Source: Skeletonema marinoi (taxonomy: Eukaryota; Bacillariophyta; Thalassiosirophyceae; Thalassiosirales; Thalassiosiraceae). From it: a stretch of 64,000 bases of DNA. Position numbers and translations under genes: made by a program. The stretch is from the NCBI GenBank assembly GCA_030544225.1, contig CM060503.1, forward strand, positions 434,001-498,000. Reading direction: 5' to 3'. Below, one piece after another: positions 24,665 to 36,271 of the stretch (position 1 is its first letter; the number at the start of each line of letters is the position of its first letter). A model generated the notes under the pieces. It was not told where the DNA came from, did not search any database, and saw only the letters and a list, made by a program, of their open reading frames with translations.

Positions 24665-25690
24665 ATTTTGGGCTGTGGCGGACTGCCCTCTTCACGGGAT
24701 TCTCCACGATTGCTGCACTGCATCGTCCTCTTGAGAATATCTTCGCCATCCTCCTCTCCCCTATATGAGTGGCTCTACTCTTCCTCGAATGATCTACTTT
24801 TCAGACGCTCCTCAACCTCTTCCTCGTTTGTGGACATCTATGTCAAGTCACCTCCGCTTCAGTATCTCGCCGTAACGCAATGCAGTTCACCTTCTCATGC
24901 ACTGAGGACCCTCCTGTCATAACTCACTTCGCTAGCGTGACTTCCTCCACAGCTCAGCTTTTCACAGTACATTCCTTTGCTCCAGTTCCGTTGCCTCCTA
25001 CAGTAACGTTACATCTCTTCAAGAGGTTATAGACTCCTTCTTTGAAGATCACGCAATGGCAATGTGGGATCGATTTTCATTTGATGATGACGGCTCGAGA
25101 TTACTTCATGCTCTTCTGAATGATTCTTTGATTAACGTTCATGAGGTTCCTTTATGCCTTAGCTTACCTCCCATGCCTGTTCGTGTGCTACTGTAGCTCC
25201 ACCGACAAGCGAGCTATTGGATCTTTTCCCGAAGAGAGTGAAAATGCCTATCTTTCCTCACGAGCAAGTGATGGTGATGGATGGGAGGTAAGCGTGTGAC
25301 GGGGTCTCCATCGAGAGTGATTGGCAGAGCACGGGGATAAAGAGTGGCCCGAGAGGAGAGCTGTTCCACTCAATGAAGATAGTCGATCAAAAGCATTTCA
25401 GGCTGATTTATCCGGATGGTGTAGGGTCCTGTATGAAAACCCGATGTTCCGCGTCTGGGTCACAAAACATGTCTCTCACTTTTGTGGTACTAAGCGTCAA
25501 CTCTCACGAATTGATCCAACAGTATGTGTATCAAACACATGCCCGAGTTGCGGTTGCATTAATGAAGACACATCACATGTGGTCAGGTGCCCATCGCCAG
25601 GTCGCACAACTTTTTACAATGAGCCTGACGAAGATCTTTCGCTCCACAATATTCGCTGTATGCTTGACGCCATCGATTACTACTAGAGCA
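24665..25690 (+). pseudogene. Decayed coding fragment ending in a Cys/His zinc-knuckle-like motif
   Basis: The last 121 codons (25321-25686) are open and end with CPSCGCINEDTSHVVRCP, a C-x2-C...H...C cluster, preceded by WVTKHVSHFCGTKRQLSR. Upstream frames are fragmentary. Such terminal zinc clusters occur next to reverse-transcriptase-like or other element-borne proteins, but no catalytic motif is visible, so the origin is left open. Confidence 0.35.
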
Positions 25691-27298
25691 GCTTCAAGAG
25701 TCAAGAGGAAGACTTAGCGTGACCGTGGGAAGAAATGTTGCTGATTTACCGATATTAGGACGATCATCTGCGCTAAATGGCCGATGACAAGCACTTACAT
25801 CGACTACTTTCACATCCTTCAGATAAACCTTTGCCTGCTTCAACGAGTGCTTCAATTAGATATTTTATCAGGCTCCTTCTTCTGTGTAATTTTAAAGTCC
25901 ACAATTCCCGATAATCGATCTAGTCAACGTCATTCACTTGGTTATCCATTGGAGCCGCATACAATATTCGATTCCATTGGAAGTGTAAGATTGTAGATAC
26001 AATCGTCAGACGAGCTTATCGGTATCGGTTCCAAATGTCCCTTGACCGAGTAAATTTGACCAAGGACGTGTATGGAATACCTCCTTTTTCTACAGTGCCG
26101 ACTACGAGTTGTGTCCCCCGTGCAAAGCGCCCATTTTTTACTATATTCTGTACTTACGAATCAGTTGGATCACAATACGCATATATTGAAGCCCATCGTG
26201 CAGCTGAGCTCCACAAGAACAAGAACAATGAGCTCTTGTGCCGCTCCTCCGCTCGTCCGTCCGTCACCGCAATTTTATTGCACTGATGATGACTCGGTGG
26301 TTTGTACATCTATCAGTTTTTGAGTCGGAGTGCGTGGCGAAGGAATACATGCTGCTATCGGAGATAAGAGATTTCCAGTCTAATGATATCGCTGGTTGAG
26401 CAGCAGGTTATTACCGCTTTGAGCCGGCATGATGGTTTTGTTGAACATTGATCTAGACGTCCATGGAATTGTGAGCGAACGACACAGTAAGTACATTGCC
26501 ATTGCGTTGAGAGGGCGTAGGCGTAGAGAAGTGAGGATATTCTGTTTGCTGATCTTCATAGGTTGATGATGGCATGGTGCTTTTATTATCGATGAAGTTT
26601 CGATCAACGAGCGTATTAATTCGATGTTCCTATGTTGTTGACACGTATGGCCGAGGAGATATCTTGCCGTGCCCAGTCCACCAGCAGCAATTCCACTGCC
26701 GAGAATGATGATCTATGATGATGTGCTCTGCGGGCGATGATTGATGTCGCACGATTTGGTGATACTGTGCTTTGAGGATGTGATGTGGTAAGTATGTGAT
26801 GTGCTAGAAATGTTTGGGAAGGAGGTTGAAGTTTTGAAAAAGTTGAAGTTGGCGATTTTTGGTGTTCAGGCCAAATCCATCCGTCAACAACTTTTTTCCT
26901 CTTCCAAGAAAAAGCAGTCATGGCGAGGTCATGGCGGCGCCGATCCAACCGAGCACCCAGCTCTCTCCAGCCATTCATTCAATCATGGTGTCAAAAAGTC
27001 GTTGGGGGTCACTTGCCGCTGCTGGAGGAGCTCATTATTTTTCCAGAGGGAAAGTTTACACATCATCAGCTAGCAAACAACCATGTCGCTGACTCAACTC
27101 TGCCGGACGGCCGCTATCCTACCGCCGCCTTCAACAGTATTCACCCGCGCACATTGCCGCAGCACCTAGCCGCTTGACTTCCTCCTTCATGAATCAGACT
27201 CCGCCGCTATCAAGATGATCAAAAGGTGAGTTTCATGATTCGTGATGTTGCCTGTGCCGGGCAAAATGATCAGTCCAGAGAGATCGAGCACCAACTTC

Positions 27299-27439
27299 AG
27301 CACCGTGGAAGCCGGTGCTATATAAATTGGCCCAGCACCGTGGAAGCCGGTGCTATATAAATTGGCCCATCGTAGAGGAAGCCTGCGATTCATAAATTGG
27401 CCCATCGCTGAGGAAAGCCGGCGATTCAATAAATGGCCC
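27299..27439. repeat. Four tandem 35-bp hairpin repeats
   Basis: Units start at 27299, 27334, 27369 and 27404. Each has a 7-bp stem, a conserved loop around GGAAGC, and an AT-rich tail ending TAAATTGGCCC (AATAAATGGCCC in the last). Units 1 and 2 have stem AGCACCG/CGGTGCT. Units 3 and 4 have stems ATCGTAG/CTGCGAT and ATCGCTG/CGGCGAT, so pairing is kept although the sequence differs. Confidence 0.85.
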
Positions 27440-29915
27440 TTGTTGTGGTTTAGTTATAGTTAATGCCTTCGGGCGCCCTCTGAGTTTGGGGTTCCAGAGC
27501 TATTTCTACTTTGACTGTATCGACACTGATTTCCGTACAGGTGGAGGATTGAGTAAGGAGAAAGCTGAGAGGTGTGGCCGTCCAGATGCTGCATCCTGCC
27601 GAGTACTGGATCAATCCTCCTTAGTCGAATGGTCCTAGACCATACGAACTCTGTCAGTAAATCGTCACTCGATCGTTCATAACCGAATTTTGACGTCCCC
27701 CAACCACAACAAAATTCAATATTGGCTGTCTTCTTCTTCGGGAGCAAACTGTTTGTCTTGTCTGCTGCTTTATTTACCTCCATTCAAATGTCTCTAAACA
27801 AATCATTTGTTTCTTTCACTCTCTCTAATGCAGTGCTTGGTAAAAGTAAAATCGAAGAATCCTCTCTCATCATGGCAACATTCTACCAATCTCGTCGAGT
27901 GCCTTCGTCTCCGTGCTCGTTTCTTGGTATCAAGCATCACCTCCTACTGAAGCAAACATCCGCTGTCACGTCCACAAGATTGCATCGTGAAGGAGCATGC
28001 TCTGTCCAGCACATTCTTGCTTCTTGATATCTATCGACATCACCCACCTTTCATTGAGAAGAAGCGATCAATATCTGCTCGTACCACCGCCAACCATCAT
28101 GTTCCCCGACACTCTGACCTGGCAGGAGCAAGATCAGAGATCAACCTCTGCTAGTGCGTCCAACGCCTATGCTGACCACTGCCTCTGAAGAAGCAGTTGA
28201 CCAAGCTTTTCAGCCACGGGGTGGTACTCACTTACTTCAAGCTTTGTGCGCCAAGCCGAGTTAACGTTCATCCACCGCTACTTCGAGCAAGGTCCTTCCG
28301 TGACTTACTTCCAAACTGCAGCTCCTCGAGAGAGGGGTGTTCTTAAATTTAGTGGTTTGTGCAGTGAAGAATACTACTACTCTTATTTTAGATAAGGTTC
28401 TAAGAATTGTTTATTGTACCGTTGCATCAGTTATATTAAAGTGATGAGGTGAAGCGAAAGATTCTTTTTCTTATCTTGGACACAACCGAGACATAAATTA
28501 GGTCGCGGATTGGACGCATATTGACAAGGACTACCTCAACTGCAGTCAGCTTCAATGGATGGCTTCTTAGGGCTCGTATTGCCGAGAATGAGGCATGCGA
28601 TTGCTACTGCTTTTGATGTCTTCTTATATGGCACAGAATCGAAGCAGCTGTCAGCAACATCAAGTCGTAGATTCGAAGTAGTAGGCTTTTTCGGGCAGCC
28701 ACCGCTATGAGTCGACCGGCACAGAAACTAGATTACAGATACCGCAGCTATGATGCAATCACTATGATCGTCGCTGCTGAACAATCTATTCTATCGGAAT
28801 TTGTTAAGCTTGCCGTTTTTGCAACCACTTTACCAAGCCAGCCAAGAGCTAGAAGTACCAAATGCTAATGGATCGGGTGTAGTATCAAGCATTCAACACC
28901 CTTCCAAGAATGTTGCAAGTTGACCAAAGCAGCCTTGTCAAATGCTGCACAACAGCTTTTACCTCTTTACCGGCGTGACTCTGGACGACATATTCGATAT
29001 TACTTGTGATGAAAAATGTCAGTTGAAACTTCCGCCATCCGTCCACTGCGACAAGCTGATACTTATGCACGCCACGATAAGGGCACAACTATCAATAATG
29101 GTCCCACCTCAGCCGGTGTGTGTTGCTCTGTAGCACTTCGAGGAGGAGTAATGACTTCGAAGGAATCTTACTCGTTGCACATGCAAATCAAGAGCTAGTA
29201 GATAGAGTGGATGAAAAGCAAGACCATGTGCTGATGAGACACTCTGCGTACGTACTCACTGTTCTACCACTGTCGTAAATGACTGGAATGATAGTGATTC
29301 GTTGGATTGATTGAATATACTTATTAGATTATGGCAACGATCGATCATTCAGAATACTCGACTGATTCACTCAACGGCTCCGCCTATCGCCAATCGTTCC
29401 ATTTCCTGGAATCGAGATAAACTTCTTCAACACCAGACATTCAGGAATTCGTAGAACTCCTAGGCAATGACCAGACGCTGTCACACTGGGCATAGCACTC
29501 ACATACCTACTCATACCTGCACTGGACATTGATTTTGAGTGAGCCGTACTTCTGCTTCTCAGCCGCTTTTGTATGGAATGAACTTCTCTGTCAGTAAAGT
29601 CACACATCTGTAGAAGCCGTAAATGTATTCACAAACATCTTTGATAGATGGCGATGTGGCCAACTCGCTGCTATGCTAAGTAGACAGAGTATTTATGGCT
29701 TACGATTACACCATCACGTTCATAATTCATAACCACAACTGAAGAGGGGGTCTAAACAAGGGTATCTTGGTCCGTGTAGGTCAGACGAGCAAGGAGCCTG
29801 CTATTTTAACTTTCACTTTTCTTCTCGACGATACATTTTATGCATGAATATCTACTCTATTTAACTCACTCATCAGGGATCTTTCGAGTCATGATCAAGC
29901 TCTTAAGTCTAGTCT

Positions 29916-30961
29916 CTACTTCTTCTCATCATCACCATCACCTTCCTCAATGGCAAGGGAGCTTCTTTGTATAGCCTCCACTCTGGAAAGAACATCTGCA
30001 ATTGCTTCCATATACCCGCTTTCGAACATTTTCTTGTCCCTTGCCTCATCGATGGGCTTCACTTTATCGCAGATACTCTCGTATGTCAACTCATTGGAAC
30101 GAGTAAGTCCAAGTGCCTTGTCAACATTATCGAAGTGAGTAACATCACGTCCACTAATGTCAACCAAGATTGCCTTGGGATGCACTTCGAAGGCGTCTGC
30201 CTTCACAGCTTCGTATTCAAGATTCATATCGATGAATTTTTCCTCCGTCATTTCACCTTCAAATTTCATGAAAACTTTGCAGCAATCTTATGAATAGGCA
30301 GCAAAATATAGCACCAGTTAAAATGAGATAAACACATGTATGAAGTAGAATCAAATCAAATGCCAATTGGACTTCTTTACCTGTCATAGTCATACCCGAC
30401 TGTTCCGCCATTCTTGCTGCACGATGATACAATCCACGTGCTTTCACTCTTGGATCAATTGTGAGTTGAATGATGATAATGTTATCCTCGTTTGCTCCGC
30501 CTTCAATGAGCTTCTTGATGACATGGTCACGATGGTCATTCTTATCCGTAGCGTGAGATAGAACTACCCTTTCATTATCCTTTGCTGCCTCGAGAGTGAG
30601 TCGAGCAAGTTCTGAATAGAAAGGAGCCCAATCACCTTCTATGATCCATTTCAGCTATTACTTTGTATTCCGGTACCAAACACATGTGTTTAAGAGGAAT
30701 ATCGCCATCGACGTGATGGTAGCCATGCATCACTTGCATGTAATCTCCAGTAAATGTCTATCGTAATAGGTAATAGATGTAATTGATGAGTCTATTAGAG
30801 GGACATAAGGAGAAAGGAGAGACAAGAACAAGACGCAGATACATCATGAGAGAGGAACGCAGCAACATCGAACATCATACCTTGCCCGTCCCACCGGGGC
30901 CAATAACGTAGACGATTTGAGCAGATTTAATTGTCGCATATTTGTCACTAGTTGTATTCAT
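29916..30961 (-). pseudogene. P-loop kinase-like gene, copy C
   Basis: Exons 30961-30881 (27 codons, start MNTTSDKYATIK, Walker A GPGGTGK), 30757-30381 and 30274-29916. Exon 3 encodes a tail ending GDGDDEKK. It is closest to copy A through exons 1 and 2, while its 3' flank resembles copies B and D, so the unit is a mosaic. Exon 2 is two bases shorter than in A, near 30648 where A has CACTTTTCAG, which shifts the frame. An upstream in-frame ATG at 31087 would add 42 residues, but the upstream sequence is not shared with D, so MNTT is preferred. Confidence 0.65.
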
Positions 30962-31063
30962 TGCAGCTTCGTTATCGATTTTAATGGAGATTTGATGAAT
31001 TGGATTTTGCTGTTGTGTTATGTATTTGCTTGCTTTGCTTGATGCTGTTTTGATGTTATGAGA

Positions 31064-32244
31064 ACATGTCTTCACCACTTTGATCAAAGAAGAACCAAGA
31101 GCAGCAGCGTCTTGAGAAGAGAAAAAAAGTGGGAGCGGAGATGGAAAGCAAGATCTAGTGTCTGATGAGACATTCTCCGGTACTCACCACTACATACCTG
31201 GCACTTGGAGTGAAGTAAGTACACAGTACTTCTTCAGGTTAAGCATGAACTTCTCTGTAAGTAAAGTCACAACATCATCTGAGCTGATAGCCAACATCAC
31301 TAAGTAAAAGCATTAAATTCAAAAATATTTTAGATGCGATCATTGACCCTGAACGAAGACGAGAAATCAATTGCCTCTCCAGCTCTAGTTCACTTTGACC
31401 TAAATGATGTTGATGTGTGGCCATCTCTCGCTGCTAAGTATGCAATGTAGACAGTGTGCTGATGGCTTACTTATTACACCTCAAGTCTCTCTGACGAGCT
31501 GAGAGAATATAGATATATATGCGACATTAAGCCGGTGCATTAAAGAAGGACACGGTCATAACCACAACTGAAGAGTGGGTCGTTATCAAGGTCAAGGGTA
31601 TCTTGGTCTAGTAGGGGGTCTAAACAAGGGTATCCTGGTCCAATTAGGTAAGACGAGCAAGGAGCCTGCTATTTTAACTTTCACTTTTCTTCTCGACGAT
31701 ACAATTTATGCATGATATCTACTCTATTCATCTCACTCATCAGGGATCTTTCGAGTCATGATCATGATCAAGCTCTTACTCTTACGCTTACGTGAGTTTC
31801 TACTTCTTCTCATCATCACCATCACCTTCCTCAATGGCAAGGGAGCTTTTTTGGGCTTCCTCTGCTCTGGCAAGAATATCTGCAAATGCGTCCATGAACC
31901 CGCTCTCCACCACTTTCCTGTCCCTAGCCTCATCGATGGGAATCACTTTTGCACAGATACGCTCGTAGGTCAACTCTTCATCGGGACGAGTAAGTCCAAG
32001 TGCCTTGTCAACATTGTTGAAGCGGGTAATATCACGTACACTACTATCAACCAAGATTGCCTTGGGATGCACTTCGAAGGCGTCTGCATCAGCAGCCTCG
32101 GTGTTAACAGTTATATCGATGAATTTTTCCTCCGTCATTTCACCTTCAAATATCCAGAAATCTTTGCAGCAATCTTGTAGTAGGTCAGAGGAAGAGGAAG
32201 CTGATAATGAATAAAGTAATAAATGAAGTATACAAAGCTACATA
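31064..32244. repeat. Near-identical 1.2-kb tract, copy 2
   Basis: Partner of 22755-23935; covers the C-D spacer and exon 3 of copy D. Confidence 0.8.
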
Positions 32245-32902
32245 CATGATGTCTTTACCTGTCATAGTCATACCCGACTGCTCCGCCATTCTTTTCGTGC
32301 GAAGATACATTCCGCGTGCTTTCACTAGAGGAATGATTTGAGAAGGATGCCATGTGAGTACACAGAATAAAAAAGGAATTACCAAAACACATTTATGTGC
32401 ACACCTCTTGGATCAATTGTGAGTTGAACAATTGAGATTTTATCCTCGCTTGCTCCGCCTTCAATGAGCTCTTGATGACATGGTCACGTTGGACATTCTT
32501 ATCTGTAGCGTGAGATAGCACGACTTTATCATTATCCTTTGCTGCCTCGAGAGTGAGTTGGGCAAGTTCGGAGTAGTGAGGAGCCCAATCATCTTTGATA
32601 AACCTCAATTCGACAATATGTTTGTATTTTGGTACCAAAGTCATGTGTTTAAGAGGAATATCGCCATCGACGTGATGGTAGCCATGCATCACTTGCATGT
32701 AATCTCCAGTAAATGTCTATCGAATAGATGTAATTGATGAGTCTGTGAGAGAGATTCAGATTCACGGCAGACAGAGACAGACGCAGACGCAAAGAGGAGA
32801 TGAAGAACATACCTTGCCCGTCCCGCTAGCGCCAACAACATAGACGATTTGAGCAGATTTAATTGTCGCATATTCGTTACTACTAGTTGTAGTTGTATTC
32901 AT
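31800..32902 (-). pseudogene. P-loop kinase-like gene, copy D
   Basis: The copy with the most complete architecture: exons 32902-32813 (30 codons, start MNTTTTSSNEYATIK), 32716-32405, 32324-32259 and 32161-31800. Walker A GASGTGK continues into TFTGDYM across intron 1, followed by HHVDGDIP and VVLSHATDK. The extra 80-bp intron (32325-32404) is shared with B. Exon 2 is one base short at the segment that reads HVIKKLIEGG in A, shifting the frame. If the sequence is right this copy is also broken; if that base is a sequencing error, D would be a whole gene of about 280 residues. Function inferred only from the P-loop. Confidence 0.65.
32325..32404 (-). other. Extra intron found in copies D and B only
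   Basis: GTGTGC donor and CTCTAG acceptor, phase 1, 80 bp. Copies A and C read straight through (AGAGTGAAAGCACG) at the same point. Confidence 0.75.
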
Positions 32903-33357
32903 CTTTAGAGAGGTCGATCCATTCCAACATTTTACCGACGGAAAGATCTTATTTTGAAGAACAACTTGTCTCAGCGTCCGAGGACATGCCATTATCATCT
33001 TGACGCATATGTGTTGTTTGCTATTATATAATATTATGTCGTCCGTGTTTTTACCTGTGATCCTCGGCTTTTGACAGTGTCTTCGTTGGCGGCTGCTCTG
33101 CTCAGAGTTATGAAATAGAATATCTACACAGATGATGTCGTTTTTGCAACCACTTTACCAAGCGAGCGAGCCAAGCAAGCGCAAGAGCTACTACTTCAGT
33201 AAGGAGATGATGACGTCATCGTGTCTTCACATTTCCATCAGTACTCACATTTTTGTTCGATCTCGCGCAGCTCTTCTGCAACGGGATGCTGATTGCTGAT
33301 AGAGTTTATAATATCATGATGATGTGGCCACCATGGACCAAACTCTCCCACAGAGGA
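32903..33357. other. Intergenic, upstream of DOMON gene
   Basis: No gene supported. Open codons run in frame from 33253 into the downstream gene but begin without an ATG. Confidence 0.4.
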
Positions 33358-34755
33358 ATGGCTGTCAAAGCTACCTTCGTAGCTGTTGTTTTGATTGCTG
33401 CGGCAGCATCCAGTTTTTTGGAAAACAAAGTCAAAGTAGAATCGTCAGCAAATGAGAGCAGTATGCAGTCGCTTGCTGAACGATTTGTAAATGAAGCAAC
33501 GGCACCTACAAAAAAGGATCAAGAGATGACCACACCAGCGCAATTGCGACATTTGCAGGAGAATAAGCGTAAGGATAGGAAAAAGGCAACATATGATGAT
33601 GGGCAAAGCATGGTTACAAATGCGGCGAAGGACTGTACTTCTCAGTTTTGCCAAAAACAACTCTCTGATGCCTGCTTGGTAGAATACAAAGTTAACAACG
33701 GCACTCCAACAACTATTACAATGGTACTTGTCTGTGAAGGCAGCAGGTGGGTGGGCATTGGATTTTCTGAAAGCGGAAAGATGATGAACTCTGACGCTGT
33801 GCTTGGTATTCCTGGAAGAGCTCCCGAGAAATATCGTCTCGGTGGATACGACCAATCAGCTGTAGTTGCTATGGAGAAGCAGAGGCAAACTCTTATTAAT
33901 GCCAGCGTTAATTACTACGATGCCGACGATGTAACTGTATTGAAGTTCACAAAGATCATGCAGGAAGATGGAGAGGTTGAGATCACGCCTGGAAAGAACA
34001 CCTTCCTATACGCAAAGGGAATCTTTGAAGACCTTAACTACCACCAAGAGCGTGATTTGTTTGAGTTGAATATTCCTGAGGTGAATAACGCTGCCGAAGT
34101 GGCACCAGCTGCAGAGGAGTCCTCCGAGAAGAAGAGGAAGGATCGTGATAAAGTCAAGAAAGATGATGATTCAGCAGAAGATCCCTCGGCAGAGAACCAA
34201 CCAAAAGAGAGCAAAAGGAAGCAGGGTAGAGGCAATGGGAAACAGACTCTTGCTGAACAATTTGCCTCCCTTGGCCCAATTCAGTTACGACCTTTGAAGG
34301 ATCTTCGACCAAATTTGAGCCCACCTGTCCCAGTTGACGATGAATTCCCATACCCCTACCCCAAAATTCGTTTCACAGAATGGGCAAGTCTCTCCCATCA
34401 AACAAGAGAAATCATGAAGGAAAACTTTGGATACAACAAAGGAAATTGGAATGCCTTGGGCTTGAATGATAATGAGAGGATGACATGTTCTCAGTTGACT
34501 GATGCGCAACGACAAGCTATTCAACTTCTTGGTTGGAACTGTGATGTGTGGGATTGCTTCATTAATCACTACAAGTCTTACAATGCGGAGCAGTTGGGGG
34601 ATAAAAAGCTCCTTGGGCACGTGGATGTGGTTAGGTCTGCTTGGGTGAAGCTTTGGGCGGATCTAAGTGAAGACGAATTGCAGTCTGCCACTAGGCTTTG
34701 TTTTACAGAATTTGTGTGGGATGTTGGTTACCTAGGTGCAAGCCGCAGTATGTAA
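33358..34755 (+). CDS. Secreted or membrane DOMON-domain protein
   Basis: Single exon, 465 residues from the ATG at 33358. This start is chosen because it gives a good signal peptide (MAVKATFVAVVLIAAAASSF); earlier in-frame ATGs at 33286 and 33319 are possible. Residues about 100-245 form a DOMON-like beta-sandwich (CLVEYKVN, WVGIGFSESGKMMNSDAVLG), a fold that binds haem or sugars in extracellular redox proteins. A charged Lys/Glu/Asp linker follows. The last 150 residues hold two W..L..A...LG-type helical motifs (FTEWASLSHQTREIMKENFG; LTDAQRQAIQLLGWN) often repeated in diatom secreted proteins. The exact ligand is unknown. No b561 transmembrane helices are present. Confidence 0.7.
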   Translation: MAVKATFVAVVLIAAAASSFLENKVKVESSANESSMQSLAERFVNEATAPTKKDQEMTTPAQLRHLQENKRKDRKKATYDDGQSMVTNAAKDCTSQFCQKQLSDACLVEYKVNNGTPTTITMVLVCEGSRWVGIGFSESGKMMNSDAVLGIPGRAPEKYRLGGYDQSAVVAMEKQRQTLINASVNYYDADDVTVLKFTKIMQEDGEVEITPGKNTFLYAKGIFEDLNYHQERDLFELNIPEVNNAAEVAPAAEESSEKKRKDRDKVKKDDDSAEDPSAENQPKESKRKQGRGNGKQTLAEQFASLGPIQLRPLKDLRPNLSPPVPVDDEFPYPYPKIRFTEWASLSHQTREIMKENFGYNKGNWNALGLNDNERMTCSQLTDAQRQAIQLLGWNCDVWDCFINHYKSYNAEQLGDKKLLGHVDVVRSAWVKLWADLSEDELQSATRLCFTEFVWDVGYLGASRSM

Positions 34756-35038
34756 CATAGATAATAGAAATGCATTAGAAAACTTCAGTCCCTTTCTTTC
34801 TGCTGTTTCACATGGACCAAATATATTTTGTATGAAGTTATTTACTTACACACATACGCACATTAGTTTCTTTATTGGCAAACCAGATTACTGATATACA
34901 AATACACATCAATTATCAATGCAACTATGTCTACTCCCATAATGTTATTGAAGGTTGGATACACAAAGCTACCATAATATTTTGTCGTACTGTTGACTGA
35001 ATTGCCATCCCATCATCATCATCATCCTCCACTCACAA

Positions 35039-35961
35039 TCAACCTCTCAAATTGGCAAGCCTCGCCTCCAAATCATCCTCCACCACAGCCGCCTTCTTCT
35101 TCTCCGGCTCCTTAATCTTCCCCACAGGACCCAAATCACTAAACGCATCACCCAACTCCAAATCATTCTCATCCGCCACCATCTTGACCAAATCATCCAC
35201 CTGATCCACCGGCGTGGCATTCGCCGTCGTAGCATTCATCGCCTGATCCATGTAAGCAGCCTTGACATCCAAATCTTCAAATTGTTGTTCGAATTTATCC
35301 ATAATGGAGGATATTTTGTCGACGTCCATGCTGGCGAGACCTTTGTCCATGCCTTTTACCACGCCGGTCATTGCTTTGGTTACTGAATTCATCCGGACGG
35401 CTGTTTCGAGGCGGGATGCTACTGCGTCTATTCGTGAGGCTAGCCGTAGACAATTTAATGCCTAATTTTGTTGTGGAGTTGGTAGTAACATTATATTATT
35501 GAGAAACTCTATTATATTGATTTTGAAAAACACAAAAGAGGCACACTATAATATACTTCTGATGTATGTACTCACCTGATTCTTTTCTCGTATTGCATCT
35601 TGAGCATAAATTCTGGCACCTTCTGAATTACCTTGTGCAATTGCCTATATATTGGTGAACAGTATAGATGAGAGGAGAGAGTTAGAATTACAAGTTAAAT
35701 CCGTCACAAATAAATTATACATTTGAATATAACATCGATGACATATCATATGGAATATGCATAGAGCAGAAAATAGCAGCACCAAGAGACCACCACCACC
35801 ACAACAACATAGATGAGCAATAATTATCATCAACACACCTTTTTCAATTTATTGACAGCAGCCTTTTCATTCTTCTCACACTTCTTGGCAGCACGTTGCA
35901 TCTGCTTGGAAGTTATTTTGAGATTAACGAGTTCTTCCTCTAGTGATATTTTGTTCCCCAT
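35039..35961 (-). CDS. CHMP1: ESCRT-III subunit CHMP1/Did2
   Basis: Three exons, 35961-35839, 35644-35576 and 35461-35039, joined in phase 0 at GT-AG introns, give a 204-residue protein, the normal length for CHMP1. The N-terminal basic helix (MGNKISLEEELVNLKITSKQ) and the coiled helices are typical of Snf7-family proteins. The C-terminus DDLEARLANLRG is a MIM1 motif that binds the MIT domain of the AAA-ATPase Vps4. CHMP1/Did2 helps recruit Vps4 in late endosomal sorting, membrane scission and cytokinesis. The gene is divergent from the neighbour at 36272 with about 310 bp between the two ATGs. The first two exons are too short to stand out as open frames but are clear from conservation. Confidence 0.93.
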
Positions 35962-36271
35962 GATTTTGATGTGTATTGCCTGCTGCTGACGATGATTTAT
36001 ACTATGCTGTGAATATAAGCTTCTCTTATTCAGACAATTTCTGCCGCTGTATTATGAGAGGAGCAATGAAGCAATGAAGAGGTGGTCTTGGTTGTTTTCC
36101 TTGCCGTTGCTGTCGTGCGGCAGAAAGATTTTGCCAGCGAGCTTTTGAAAGGCCTTTCTAGTAAAGAGCTGCTACTAATCATTTTGGTAGTTTCTTCCCC
36201 CAAAATAAAGCTCCTGACATCGATCGCCTTGCTTGCTTTCACCACCGTTCATCTTGCAAACCAAAAGCAAG
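35962..36271. promoter_or_regulatory. Divergent promoter region
   Basis: The only sequence between the CHMP1 start (minus) and the TPR-like gene start (plus). It must hold both promoters and 5' UTRs; no specific motif is identified. Confidence 0.45.

Larger units (their letters stand above)
24563..29500. other. About 5 kb of unrelated DNA splitting the P-loop gene array
   Basis: Homology to the array stops at 24562 and resumes, in diverged form, near 29500. No intact gene is supported between. It holds a Cys/His-rich decayed fragment (24665-25690) and the 35-bp hairpin repeats (27299-27439). A short sequence at 28815-28855 (TTTTTGCAACCACTTTACCA) recurs at 33142-33161, beyond the other end of the array. 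Confidence 0.5.

Noticed and set aside
26616-26978. A 120-codon minus-strand open frame in the array-splitting block.
   Set aside because: Low-information sequence without recognisable features and with overlapping frames on both strands.
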